From an uncultured SAR86 cluster bacterium (GTDB lineage Bacteria > Pseudomonadota > Gammaproteobacteria > Magnimaribacterales > D2472), in the NCBI GenBank assembly GCA_902560315.1, contig CACELG010000001.1, forward strand, positions 124,001 to 188,000: 64,000 bases of DNA, read 5' to 3'. Of this stretch, positions 46,021 to 55,324 are shown one piece after another (position 1 is the first letter of the stretch; every line of letters begins with the position of its first letter). The notes under the pieces were generated by a model, which worked only from the letters and a program-made list of their open reading frames with translations, ran no database searches and was not told the origin of the DNA. The translations under genes were made by a program, and so were the position numbers.

Positions 46021-48001
46021 TGATTAGTGATTTTGCTGCCTGTATTACATTGTCTTTATTAAATCCAAAGTGTTCAAGCAATTCACTTCCCGGCGCAGAT
46101 TCTCCAAATGTTTCCATACCGATTACTTTATCGTTTCTATTTAAAATCTTATACCAAGAGTTAGGGTGCGCACATTCTATAACAAGGACTGGTTTGTTAG
46201 GGTTAATAACTTTATCTTGTAATTTATTGCTTTGTTTTAAAAAGACATCCAAACATGGCATTGAAACAACATTCGCATTAATTGATTCATTCTTTAACTC
46301 TTTCGCAGCATCTATAGCTAGCTGAACCTCACTTCCAGAAGCAACTATAGTTATATTTGGGTCTTCGTGTTCTTCAAGAAGATATCCGCCTATATTAATA
46401 GAAGAAAGTTGTTCAGGCGTTCGCTCTATTGCTGAGGTTCCCTGTCTGCTAAAAATAAGACACGTGGGGGTTGTTGCTGAACTCACAGCATTATTCCAAG
46501 CAACAGCTGTCTCAACGAGATCAGCAGGTCTCCAACTATTCAAGTTAGGAGTTGATCTTAAAGTAACTAAATGTTCAATAGGTTGATGAGTTGGTCCATC
46601 TTCGCCCAAAGCTACTGAGTCATGTGTGTAAACAAATATATTTGGCAAACCCATTAGCGCTGATAATCTGACTGCATTCCTTGCATAGTCAGTAAAAACT
46701 AAGAAAGTTGCCCCGTAAGGCTTAATGCCTCCATGAAGAACCATGCCATTCATAATTGCTGACATTCCAAATTCTCTAACACCATAATTAATATGATTTC
46801 CTGATGGATTCTCATTAGAAAATGTTGAACTTGAAGCTGAAAAGGTATTGTTAGAAGGAGTTAGATCAGCTGAGCCGCCAACAAGCTCAGGCATCTCTTT
46901 TACAAAAAAATCTAAACAAGCTTTAGAAGCTTTTCTTGTTGCCATAGATGAATTATTTGAGTTGCAATCATTAAGAAAATTAAGGAAGCTCTGTTGAAAG
47001 TTTTCTGGTAAATCGCCTTTTATTCTTCTTTCTAATTCCAATGACTCGTTAGGATATTTTTCTTTATAATTTTTTATTAAATCATCCCAAATAGAATTTA
47101 TACCAGCTCCTGACTTTTTAGAGTCCCAAAAATCATATACCTCTTTTGGAACTTCAAAAGCCGAATAATTCCAACCTAGAGCCTCTCTTGTTTTTTCAAT
47201 TTCTTCATCTCCTAGAGGTGCTCCATGAACATCAGCTGTTCCGGATTTATTTGGCGAACCAAAACCAATTGTCGTCTTGCAAAAAATCATTGTTGGTTTA
47301 TTAGGTTCTTCTTTTGCTTTGGAAATAGCATCGCTGACCTCTTCAACATTATGACCATCTACGCAAATTGTTTGCCAACCATAACTATCAAACCTCTTAA
47401 CAGAGTCATCTGTGAACCAATTATCTATTTCTCCATCAATTGAAATTCCATTTTGATCATAAAAACAAATCAATTTCCCAAGATTGTGAGTTGCTGCAAA
47501 AGAGCATGCTTCATGAGAAACACCTTCCATTAGACAGCCATCTCCCAAAAAAACATATGTGTAATGATCAATGGGTTTTATGTCATCTTTATTAAACTCT
47601 GCTGCCAAAATCTTTTCTGAGATTGCCATACCAACAGCATTTGCAATCCCCTGACCTAGTGGACCTGTAGTTGTTTCAACACCAATATCTATATCGTATT
47701 CAGGATGTCCTGGTGTTTTTGATTTAAGCTGTCTAAAGTCTTTAATATCTTCAATTGAGAGATCATAACCAGTCAAATGCAACAAGCTATACAAAAGCAT
47801 AGAGCCGTGACCATTTGAAAGCACAAATCTATCTCTATCAAACCAAGTTGGATTTGAAGGGTTATGTTTTAAATGTTTGCTCCATAAAGCGGTAGCGATT
47901 TCTGCCATCCCCATTGGCATTCCAGGGTGACCAGAATTTGCTTTTTGAACAGCATCAGCAGATAAAAATCTTAGAGCATTTATTGGTTCTGATTTTTGCA
48001 A
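46013..48001 (-). CDS. tkt: Transketolase
   Basis: A thiamine-diphosphate enzyme of the pentose phosphate pathway, 662 residues, full length. Motifs include NSGHPGMPMGMAEI, TTGPLGQGIANAVGMA, the ThDP/metal motif GDGCLMEGVSHE and later THDSVALGEDGPTHQPIEH. The start is TTG at 48001, preceded by AAGGGGA. Divergent from metK across 153 bases. Confidence 0.97.
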   Translation of the reverse strand: MQKSEPINALRFLSADAVQKANSGHPGMPMGMAEIATALWSKHLKHNPSNPTWFDRDRFVLSNGHGSMLLYSLLHLTGYDLSIEDIKDFRQLKSKTPGHPEYDIDIGVETTTGPLGQGIANAVGMAISEKILAAEFNKDDIKPIDHYTYVFLGDGCLMEGVSHEACSFAATHNLGKLICFYDQNGISIDGEIDNWFTDDSVKRFDSYGWQTICVDGHNVEEVSDAISKAKEEPNKPTMIFCKTTIGFGSPNKSGTADVHGAPLGDEEIEKTREALGWNYSAFEVPKEVYDFWDSKKSGAGINSIWDDLIKNYKEKYPNESLELERRIKGDLPENFQQSFLNFLNDCNSNNSSMATRKASKACLDFFVKEMPELVGGSADLTPSNNTFSASSSTFSNENPSGNHINYGVREFGMSAIMNGMVLHGGIKPYGATFLVFTDYARNAVRLSALMGLPNIFVYTHDSVALGEDGPTHQPIEHLVTLRSTPNLNSWRPADLVETAVAWNNAVSSATTPTCLIFSRQGTSAIERTPEQLSSINIGGYLLEEHEDPNITIVASGSEVQLAIDAAKELKNESINANVVSMPCLDVFLKQSNKLQDKVINPNKPVLVIECAHPNSWYKILNRNDKVIGMETFGESAPGSELLEHFGFNKDNVIQAAKSLIND

Positions 48002-48154
48002 ATTATTTTCCCCTTTTGCTTAGTTGGATAATAATGTTTTTGAGATGAAATGCATAGATAAAATTGAATTTTTTCATATAAAGTAGTTAAATTGTATCTC
48101 GAATTCTTTTTTTAAAGAGTATCGTCATATTCAAAAGTTTCAGGGAGAGCAAAT
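48002..48154. promoter_or_regulatory. tkt/metK divergent control region
   Basis: A 153-base AT-rich gap that must hold both promoters. The metK start has a strong GGGAGAG Shine-Dalgarno sequence. I find no recognisable SAM riboswitch, no MetJ-like box and no convincing hairpin. A short 13-codon frame inside it looks like chance. Confidence 0.4.
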
Positions 48155-49309
48155 ATGAGTTATATTTTTACGTCAGAATCTGTTTCCGCAGGACACCCAG
48201 ATAAAGTCTGTGATCAAATTTCAGATGCAGTTTTAGACGCATACCTAGCCGAAGATCCAAACAGTAGAGTTGCATGTGAAACAATGATCAAAAATAACAT
48301 GGTTTATATTGCCGGTGAAATAACATCATTAGGCAGCCCAGATTTAGAGCCTGTTGTTAGAAAAACCATTAATGATATTGGTTACGATACTGACGAATAT
48401 GGTTTTAATGGCGATACTTGTGAATTTACTAATCTTGTTTTTGAACAATCACCAGATATATCTCAAGGTGTAACTGAGGGTGAAGGAGAAAATCTTGAGC
48501 AAGGGGCTGGAGATCAAGGATTAATGTTTGGCTATGCTTGTACTGAAACTGATTCATTAATGCCTCTTCCAATTGATCTTTCTCATAGACTAGTAAAAAA
48601 ACAAGCTGATGTAATGAAAAGTAATGAATTATCTTGGTTAAGACCAGATGCAAAAAGCCAAGTTAGTGCAATTTATTCAGATGATGGTAAATCTATTGAA
48701 GGTTTATCAGCAATTGTACTTTCAACACAACATGATGAAGATGTAACCCAAGAAGAAATTAAAGAAGGGGTTATGGAAAAAATTATCAAGCCCATAGTTC
48801 CTGAAGAGTGGATCTTAGATTCTACAAAAATCTATATTAACCCAACTGGTAAATTTGTGATTGGAGGGCCTGTTGGAGATTGTGGCCTAACTGGAAGAAA
48901 AATAATTGTGGATACATATGGCGGAATGGCTAGACATGGTGGAGGAGCCTTTTCTGGGAAAGATCCATCAAAAGTGGATCGTTCTGCTGCTTACGCTGCA
49001 AGATATGTTGCAAAGAATATTGTTGCTGCTGGCTTAGCCGATTATTGTGAAATACAAGTTTCTTACGCCATCGGTGTAGCAAAGCCTACATCAATAAATG
49101 TTAATACTTTTAATAGCGAAAAGATATCTAAAGAAGCAATTGAAAAAATTGTTGAAGAGAAGTTTGATTTACGACCAAAGAGTCTTATCAACATGCTTGA
49201 TCTAAAAAGACCTATTTACCTTCCAACAGCTGCATATGGACACTTTGGAAGAACAGATATTGATCTTTCATGGGAGAGAACTGATAAGGCTTCAGAAATT
49301 TCACAATAA
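48155..49309 (+). CDS. metK: S-adenosylmethionine synthetase
   Basis: Makes SAM from methionine and ATP. At 384 residues it matches E. coli length. Motifs are [46 protein letters not shown] and [11 protein letters not shown]. With ahcY 25 bases downstream it forms a SAM-cycle pair, feeding UbiE and the other methyltransferases. Confidence 0.98.
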   Translation: MSYIFTSESVSAGHPDKVCDQISDAVLDAYLAEDPNSRVACETMIKNNMVYIAGEITSLGSPDLEPVVRKTINDIGYDTDEYGFNGDTCEFTNLVFEQSPDISQGVTEGEGENLEQGAGDQGLMFGYACTETDSLMPLPIDLSHRLVKKQADVMKSNELSWLRPDAKSQVSAIYSDDGKSIEGLSAIVLSTQHDEDVTQEEIKEGVMEKIIKPIVPEEWILDSTKIYINPTGKFVIGGPVGDCGLTGRKIIVDTYGGMARHGGGAFSGKDPSKVDRSAAYAARYVAKNIVAAGLADYCEIQVSYAIGVAKPTSINVNTFNSEKISKEAIEKIVEEKFDLRPKSLINMLDLKRPIYLPTAAYGHFGRTDIDLSWERTDKASEISQ

Positions 49310-49334
49310 ATATTAATTAAAATAAGGAAATAAA

Positions 49335-50729
49335 ATGGAAAATGACTATAAAGTTGCCGATATAAATCTTGCTGAATTTGGAAGAAGAGAAATTTCTCTT
49401 GCTGAGAATGAAATGCCAGCGTTAATGGCTTTAAGAGATAAATACAGAGCAGAACAGCCTCTTGCTGGAGCTAAAATCATGGGCTGCATTCACATGACAA
49501 TTCAAACTGCTGTTTTAATGGAAACATTAATAGATCTGGGAGCAGAATTGAGATGGTCTTCTTGTAATATTTTTTCAACCCAAGATCATGCTGCTGCAGC
49601 TATGGCGGCAAAAGGTATTCCTGTTTTTGCCTGGAAAGGTGAAACTGATGAAGAATATGAATGGTGTATTGAACAAACAATATGCAAAGATGGAAATCCA
49701 TGGGATGCAAATATGATTCTTGATGATGGGAGTGATCTTACATCAATGGTTCATGCAAAATTTCCAGATATGTTAGAAACTATTCATGGTGTATCTGAAG
49801 AGACTACTACAGGGGTTCATAGGTTAAAAGAAATGCTTGAGAAAGGTGAGCTAAAGGTTCCTGCAATTAATGTAAATGATTCAGTTACAAAAGCAAAAAA
49901 TGATAATAAGTATGGTTGTAGGCATAGTCTTAATGATGCACTTAAAAGAGGAACTGACATGCTTCTTTCTGGAAAGAAAGGGCTTGTAATTGGTTACGGT
50001 GATGTTGGCAAAGGTTCTGCCGCGAGTTTAGCTCAAGAAGGAATGATCGTGAGTGTTGTTGAATCTGATCCCATCTGTGCAATGCAAGCTTGTATGGATG
50101 GTTTTTCAGTTGTTTCTTGCTATAAAGATGGAGTTGTTACAAGAGACCCTAAAGACATAAATATGACTGTTATGGGCGATACTGATCTAGTAGTAACAAC
50201 AACTGGTAATGTGAATGTTTGTGATTCTGCAATGATTAGTACTCTTAAAAATACTGCGGTGGTATGCAATATTGGTCATTTTGATAATGAAATAGATACA
50301 GCCTTTATGAGAGAGAATTACTATTGGGATGAAATTAAGCCACAAGTTCATAGAGTATTTAGAGATACTGCACCAGATGGAACTCCTGATCTTTCGAGCA
50401 AAAACTACATAATCTTACTTGCTGAAGGAAGGCTGGTTAATTTGGGAAATGCGACAGGGCATCCAAGTAGAATTATGGATGGTTCTTTTGCTAATCAGGT
50501 TCTTGCACAAATACATTTATATAAACAAGGCTTTGCTAATGTAAATGATGCCGATAAAAGAGCTGAAATGATAACTGTTGAAGTGCTTCCGAAAAAATTA
50601 GATGAAGAGGTTGCGAGTTTAATGGTTGAAGGTTTTGGTGGGACTGTAACAAAGCTTACTCAGGATCAAGCAGACTATATTAATGTTCCTCAAGATGGGC
50701 CCTTCAAAGAAGAAAGTTATAAATATTAA
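49335..50729 (+). CDS. ahcY: Adenosylhomocysteinase
   Basis: An NAD-dependent enzyme that hydrolyses S-adenosylhomocysteine to homocysteine and adenosine, clearing the product of SAM methylations. The 464 residues include [10 protein letters not shown] near residue 76, the NAD loop [13 protein letters not shown] and C-terminal [17 protein letters not shown] precedes the start. E. coli uses Pfs/LuxS instead, so this is the alternative route common in marine bacteria. I see no SAH riboswitch in the short leader. Confidence 0.97.
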   Translation: MENDYKVADINLAEFGRREISLAENEMPALMALRDKYRAEQPLAGAKIMGCIHMTIQTAVLMETLIDLGAELRWSSCNIFSTQDHAAAAMAAKGIPVFAWKGETDEEYEWCIEQTICKDGNPWDANMILDDGSDLTSMVHAKFPDMLETIHGVSEETTTGVHRLKEMLEKGELKVPAINVNDSVTKAKNDNKYGCRHSLNDALKRGTDMLLSGKKGLVIGYGDVGKGSAASLAQEGMIVSVVESDPICAMQACMDGFSVVSCYKDGVVTRDPKDINMTVMGDTDLVVTTTGNVNVCDSAMISTLKNTAVVCNIGHFDNEIDTAFMRENYYWDEIKPQVHRVFRDTAPDGTPDLSSKNYIILLAEGRLVNLGNATGHPSRIMDGSFANQVLAQIHLYKQGFANVNDADKRAEMITVEVLPKKLDEEVASLMVEGFGGTVTKLTQDQADYINVPQDGPFKEESYKY

Positions 50730-50743
50730 AATATAAAGTTCAA

Positions 50744-50767
50744 ATTATGAGTATTTATGCTCATAAT
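50744..50767. repeat. Perfect inverted repeat after ahcY
   Basis: ATTATGAG and CTCATAAT, 8 bases each, flank an 8-base centre. It lies between the ahcY stop and the lptM start. No T-tract follows on either strand, so it is not a typical terminator. It may be an mRNA end-protecting hairpin or a binding site. Confidence 0.35.
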
Positions 50768-50774
50768 ATGGACT

Positions 50775-50861
50775 GTGAATATCTATAAAAAAATCTTTGT
50801 CTTTTCTATTTTGATTATTCTCTATGGTTGTGGAGTTAAAGGACCCATAATCTTTTACTAG
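50775..50861 (+). CDS. lptM: LPS-assembly lipoprotein LptM (YifL-like)
   Basis: A 28-residue lipoprotein preceding lysA, where gammaproteobacteria carry lptM/yifL. The signal helix (KKIFVFSILIILYG) ends at lipobox cysteine C19. The mature part begins CGVKGP, equivalent to the conserved CGQKGPLY of LptM. LptM helps mature the LptD outer-membrane translocon. The start is GTG; no in-frame ATG precedes it. The mature peptide is only about ten residues, much shorter than in E. coli. Confidence 0.8.
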   Translation: MNIYKKIFVFSILIILYGCGVKGPIIFY

Positions 50862-50873
50862 TCTGAGATAAAA

Positions 50874-52112
50874 ATGGACTATTTTGCATACAAAAATAAG
50901 AATCTTTATTGTGAGGACGTTAATCTTCAAGAAATAGTTGAAGAATATGGAACTCCAACCTATGTCTATTCAAAAAAAACTATAGAGAGGCATGTAGATG
51001 TATATAAAAATGCTTTTAAACTGCATAAAAACCTTATTTGTTTTTCAGTTAAATCTTTAAGCAATATTTCAATACTTGATCTAATTAACAAAAAAGGTTG
51101 CGGTTTTGATGTTGTTTCAGGAGGGGAGCTGAAAAGATCGTTGCATGCGGGAGCTGATCCTAAAAAAATAATTTTTAGTGGAGTTGGTAAATCTTATGAT
51201 GAAATTCTTTTGGGCATTAAATATGAAATTCTATCTTTTAACATTGAATCAGAATCAGAAGTAAACAGAATTGAAGAAATAGCGTCATCTCAAAATAAAA
51301 TTGCAAATGTTGCCATAAGGTTTAATCCAGAAGTTGATTCTGGCGGTCATGAATATATAAAAACTGGAAGAAAAGGAGATAAATTTGGAATATCCTCGGA
51401 AGAGTCTGTATTAAAAATAGCTGAATATATTTATAAATCAAATCATCTAAAGCTTGTTGGTTTAGCATGTCATATTGGATCTCAAATATTAGATCTTCAG
51501 AGTTACAAACTAACTGCAAAAAATATTAAAGACCTCTCATTTAAAATTAAAGATTTAGGTAATGAATTAGATTTTCTAGATTTAGGTGGAGGACTTGGAA
51601 TTCCATATGAACAAGATGAGACCCCATCACCTCAAGATTTAATTTCAATAATTGAAGAAGAATTAAAAGACATGGAAGAAAGAATTATCCTTGAACCAGG
51701 TAGAAGTATTTCTGGAAATGCTGGAATATTACTTACAAAAGTTGAATACATAAAAGATGACTTCCTTATAGTGGATGCTGCTATGAATGATCTTTTAAGG
51801 CCCGCATTATATAAAGCTAAGCATGATGTATGGAGCTTAAAAAAAGATGATACTAACTCTAAAGCTATGACAATAGCTGGTCCAGTATGTGAATCATCAG
51901 ATATTATTGCAAAAGACATACATACTAACGCTGGAGAGGGAGATATTCTTGCAATTAAAACAGCTGGTGCTTATGGATTTGTAATGTCTTCGAACTATAA
52001 CTCTAGAATGCGTTCAGCTGAGGTACTCGTAGACCAAAAAGAATTTAATATAGTACGAACAAGAGAAACATTTGAAGATCTAATTAAAAATGAGATAGGT
52101 CTATATGATTGA
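50874..52112 (+). CDS. lysA: Diaminopimelate decarboxylase
   Basis: A PLP enzyme of fold type III that converts meso-DAP to lysine. The PLP lysine is in ICFSVKSLSN, HIGSQI and FLDLGGGLGIPY are in the barrel, and EPGRSISGNAG and the late GPVCESSD complete the site. It has 412 residues. It lies 12 bases after lptM and overlaps dapF by 8 bases. Confidence 0.97.
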   Translation: MDYFAYKNKNLYCEDVNLQEIVEEYGTPTYVYSKKTIERHVDVYKNAFKLHKNLICFSVKSLSNISILDLINKKGCGFDVVSGGELKRSLHAGADPKKIIFSGVGKSYDEILLGIKYEILSFNIESESEVNRIEEIASSQNKIANVAIRFNPEVDSGGHEYIKTGRKGDKFGISSEESVLKIAEYIYKSNHLKLVGLACHIGSQILDLQSYKLTAKNIKDLSFKIKDLGNELDFLDLGGGLGIPYEQDETPSPQDLISIIEEELKDMEERIILEPGRSISGNAGILLTKVEYIKDDFLIVDAAMNDLLRPALYKAKHDVWSLKKDDTNSKAMTIAGPVCESSDIIAKDIHTNAGEGDILAIKTAGAYGFVMSSNYNSRMRSAEVLVDQKEFNIVRTRETFEDLIKNEIGLYD

Positions 52113-52887
52113 TTTCGAAAAATGGCATGGCAATGGAAATGATTTTGTAATTGTTAATTCAATTGAAACCAAAACGAAGATAAGTAAAAACTTAATAAAA
52201 AGAATATCCGATCGAAATAAAGGAATTGGTTTTGATCAGCTTATAAATATCTGCCTTCCAACAAAGGATGATAAAGATTTTTTTATTAAATTCTTTAATT
52301 CTGATGGTTCTGAAGCTGGGATGTGTCTTAATGGTATTAGATGTGCATCAAGTTATATATGGAATAATGAATTTGCTCCAAAGAAAGCAATTAATATACA
52401 GACAAAATCTAAAAATCTTATGTGTACTCCTGAAAAAAATAATATGGTCAGAGTTGCAATAGATTTTCCAGCAACTTTTGAAGGAAATAATCTTGCTACT
52501 AAAATTAAAAATAAGATTAATGATGATTTTTTTATGTTGAACATTGGGAATAATCATCTTTGTATAAAAAAAGAGTCTATAGAAAAAGTTAATTTAAATA
52601 AAATATATAAAAAACTAGAAGCAATCATTAAAAAATCAGATATAAATTTATCAATTTATAAAAAAAAAGGTGCTCTGATTAATATTAGAACATATGAAAA
52701 TGGTGTTGGAGAAACTTTGTCATGTGGCTCAGCCTCATTATGTGTAGCTTCAAATTTCTTGACTGAGGATGGTTCATCCGTGAAGACTAAGTCAATGGGT
52801 GGAGAATTAGTTTTTAAAAAAGATGAAAATGTTATATTAATGTCAGGTCCAGCAAGTTTTATATATAAGGGTAATATCAATGAGTAA
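52105..52887 (+). CDS. dapF: Diaminopimelate epimerase
   Basis: A cofactor-free racemase producing meso-DAP for lysine and peptidoglycan. WHGNGNDFVIV opens the protein. The two catalytic cysteines lie in GMCLNGIRCA and GETLSCGSASLCVA; the first motif reads CLNG where most members have CGNG. At 260 residues it is a little short. Coupled to lysA upstream and to the DUF484 gene downstream (8-base overlap). Confidence 0.94.
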   Translation: MIDFEKWHGNGNDFVIVNSIETKTKISKNLIKRISDRNKGIGFDQLINICLPTKDDKDFFIKFFNSDGSEAGMCLNGIRCASSYIWNNEFAPKKAINIQTKSKNLMCTPEKNNMVRVAIDFPATFEGNNLATKIKNKINDDFFMLNIGNNHLCIKKESIEKVNLNKIYKKLEAIIKKSDINLSIYKKKGALINIRTYENGVGETLSCGSASLCVASNFLTEDGSSVKTKSMGGELVFKKDENVILMSGPASFIYKGNINE

Positions 52888-53500
52888 AAAGTTAGATTCT
52901 AAAGAAGTAGAGCTATTCTTATTAGATAATCTAGATTTTTTTGAGACTAGAGAGTCTTTAGTAAGTGAAATGAGTTTCAAACACTCATCAAGTTCCGCTT
53001 CATCTATTCTTGAAAGACAGGTCAATAAATTAAGAGAAGATCATAAAAGTCTTATAAATATGCTTACTTCTTTTATGGAAACTGCATCTATTAATGAAGA
53101 TCTTTTTAATAAGTCAAAAAATTTAACCCTTCAAATACTTGAATCAAACACAAGAAAACAAATTATTAATAAGGTAGAAAATAGTTTTAGCAAAGACTTT
53201 AAGGTAGATAAGCCTTTGCTTAAATTCCACAAAAATAAAAAAATTGATGAACTTGAAAAATTAACTGGGCTCTCTTTACATAAAGGGGCTATTCATTGTG
53301 GTTCTTTATCATCTGAAAAGATGAATATTCTTTTTAATGATAAGAAAATTGGATCAATGGTCGTTGCTGTTATAGTCGTTGGTGACGAAATAGGCCTACT
53401 AATGCTTGGTAGTTTTGATAGATCAAAATATCTTGGAGATGAAGATACTACTTTTATTGAATATATTAGAGATGTTTTGGAGAAAAAATTAGCAAAATAA
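52880..53500 (+). CDS. DUF484 family protein
   Basis: A 206-residue cytoplasmic protein. An N-terminal helical part (VELFLLDNLDFFE, then a coiled-coil-like LERQVNKLREDHKSL) leads to a GAF-like domain (HCGSLSSEKMNILF, GLLMLGSFD). DUF484 proteins lie between dapF and xerC in gammaproteobacteria and their function is unknown. Three bases separate it from xerC. Confidence 0.85.
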   Translation: MSKKLDSKEVELFLLDNLDFFETRESLVSEMSFKHSSSSASSILERQVNKLREDHKSLINMLTSFMETASINEDLFNKSKNLTLQILESNTRKQIINKVENSFSKDFKVDKPLLKFHKNKKIDELEKLTGLSLHKGAIHCGSLSSEKMNILFNDKKIGSMVVAVIVVGDEIGLLMLGSFDRSKYLGDEDTTFIEYIRDVLEKKLAK

Positions 53501-53503
53501 TTT

Positions 53504-54400
53504 ATGAACAATAATTCATTTATTCTTAACGATATAAAAGAATACTTGGTATTTGTGTCACAGGTTAAAAATCTTTCTGAAAATACTTCTAAGTCTTATG
53601 AAAGGGACTTAAAAAAACTTGATTCATTTCTAAAAGATATAAATATTTCAAATTATTCACAAATTAATGTTGAAACCTGCTCTGCATGGATAGGAAGTCT
53701 TTATTCTCAGAATAATAATCCTAGGAGTATTCAAAGACACTTATCATCAGCAAAAGGTTTTTTTAGATTTTTAAAAAAGAATAATCTAATAGATTCCTCG
53801 CCTTTTGATTTAGTTACAGCTCCTAAATCTTCTAGCACCCTTCCTGAAGTTTTGTCACCAGAGGATGTTGAGCAACTCTTAAATTTTAAGCCAACAAATA
53901 TGATAGAGATTAGGGATATGGCAATTGTAGAACTTATGTATTCATCAGGATTAAGAGTTTCAGAAACAGTAAATATAAATATAAATGATTTTGAAGAGAA
54001 TAAATCTTTCTTACGTGTTCTTGGAAAAGGTGCAAAAACTAGATTGGTTCCAATGGGAAGGTTTGCAATAAATGCAATTGATGATTGGTTAAAAGAAAGG
54101 GATAAAATCCAAAACAATACGGATGCTCTTTTTTTAAATACTAAAGGAACAAGATTAACTGTAAGGAGTATTCAATTAAGGCTTAAAAAAATGGCTGTTA
54201 AACAGGGACTTCCTCCAATTCATCCTCATATGCTAAGACATAGTTTTGCAACTCACATGCTAGAATCAAGTGGTGACCTCAGAACAATCCAAGAACTATT
54301 AGGTCACAGCTCTTTATCCACAACACAAATTTATACTAAGTTAGATTATCAACATCTGGCAAAGATTTATGATCAATCTCACCCTAGAGCTAAAAAATGA
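53504..54400 (+). CDS. xerC: Tyrosine recombinase XerC
   Basis: Resolves chromosome dimers at dif with XerD. The 298 residues contain an N-terminal core-binding SAM-like domain and a catalytic domain with R151, K175, H242, R245, H268 and nucleophile Y277 (motifs SSGLRVSE, HPHMLRHSFATHML, LGHSSLSTTQIYTKLD). The context dapF-DUF484-xerC-yigB identifies XerC rather than XerD. It overlaps yigB by 4 bases. Confidence 0.96.
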   Translation: MNNNSFILNDIKEYLVFVSQVKNLSENTSKSYERDLKKLDSFLKDINISNYSQINVETCSAWIGSLYSQNNNPRSIQRHLSSAKGFFRFLKKNNLIDSSPFDLVTAPKSSSTLPEVLSPEDVEQLLNFKPTNMIEIRDMAIVELMYSSGLRVSETVNININDFEENKSFLRVLGKGAKTRLVPMGRFAINAIDDWLKERDKIQNNTDALFLNTKGTRLTVRSIQLRLKKMAVKQGLPPIHPHMLRHSFATHMLESSGDLRTIQELLGHSSLSTTQIYTKLDYQHLAKIYDQSHPRAKK

Positions 54401-55104
54401 TTAAGCAAATCAAAATGATAACTTTTGATCTTGATGATACCCTTTGGGACAACCATCCAACCATCATGAAAGCTGAAGTTGATACTAGAAAATGGATTGA
54501 GAATAAAGTTGGAGAAGTTGAATGGGGAGATTTTAATGACTTCATAAATCTTCGTGCTGATCTAATTAGAGAAGATGAGACTATAGAATGGGATATAAGC
54601 AAACTTAGAAAAGAGATTTTTAGAAAAAAACTTAGTCATGTCACTCCAGAGAATCTTAGAAACGAAATTGTAGATAAAGCTTTCGACATCTTCATTGAAA
54701 AAAGGCATGAAATCAAATTGTTTGATGGAGTTAAAGAGTCTATAAAGAACTTGTCAGAAAAATATATTTTAGGGGTTCTAACTAATGGCAATGCAGATGT
54801 GTATAAGTTTGATATAGGTAAGTATTTTAGGTTTTCTATAAGTTCTCTTGAGGCAAAAAATAGCAAGCCAAATCGTGCTCACTTTGATATGGCAATTTCG
54901 CGAGTGAGTAATATTTCATTCGATAATATTCTTCATATTGGCGACCATCAAATTAATGATATTTTTTGTGCATATAATCTTGGTATAGATACACTATGGT
55001 TTAATAATAATAATGTTAGTTGGGCTCAAGATTTTAAGAAACCTGATGAATTTTCTTCTTGGCATGATTTGGAACAGACTATAAGAAATAAATATGAACG
55101 ATAA
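54397..55104 (+). CDS. yigB: HAD-family phosphatase YigB
   Basis: A 235-residue haloacid-dehalogenase hydrolase. Motif I is FDLDDTLWDN, motif II is VLTNGNA and motif IV is HIGDHQINDIF. In E. coli YigB dephosphorylates a riboflavin-pathway intermediate and FMN. Its place after xerC supports this name. It overlaps the UbiK-like gene by 11 bases. Confidence 0.88.
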   Translation: MIKQIKMITFDLDDTLWDNHPTIMKAEVDTRKWIENKVGEVEWGDFNDFINLRADLIREDETIEWDISKLRKEIFRKKLSHVTPENLRNEIVDKAFDIFIEKRHEIKLFDGVKESIKNLSEKYILGVLTNGNADVYKFDIGKYFRFSISSLEAKNSKPNRAHFDMAISRVSNISFDNILHIGDHQINDIFCAYNLGIDTLWFNNNNVSWAQDFKKPDEFSSWHDLEQTIRNKYER

Positions 55105-55324
55105 AAATCTTTCGGAAGCGATCAAAAATATTATTGAAAAAGAACTTAAAGCTATTAGTAAATTATTACCTAAAGAAGTTATATCTAATATAGAAAGTAA
55201 AATATCACCACAAGTTGAAAAAATAATTGATCAAAGTGGGTATATAAAGAAATCAAAATATAAAAACTTTGAGAAAATAATTAATGAGCTTGAGAGTAGA
55301 ATTTCTGAACTAGAAAAGAACTAA
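55094..55324 (+). CDS. UbiK-like (YqiC/BMFP family) ubiquinone accessory factor
   Basis: A 76-residue helical protein with LPKEVISNIESKI in the middle and a C-terminal coiled coil (INELESRISELEK). Size and layout match UbiK/YqiC, which binds UbiJ and membrane in the ubiquinone synthesis complex. No catalytic motif exists in this family, so the call rests on overall pattern. Its stop overlaps the convergent cupredoxin gene by 4 bases. Confidence 0.68.
   Translation: MNDKNLSEAIKNIIEKELKAISKLLPKEVISNIESKISPQVEKIIDQSGYIKKSKYKNFEKIINELESRISELEKN

Noticed and set aside
48002-48154. Possible SAM riboswitch before metK.
   Set aside because: No conserved SAM-I, SAM-II or SAM-V core, nor a convincing paired structure, could be found by eye.
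49310-49334. Possible SAH riboswitch before ahcY.
   Set aside because: Only 25 bases separate metK from ahcY, too short for the known aptamer.
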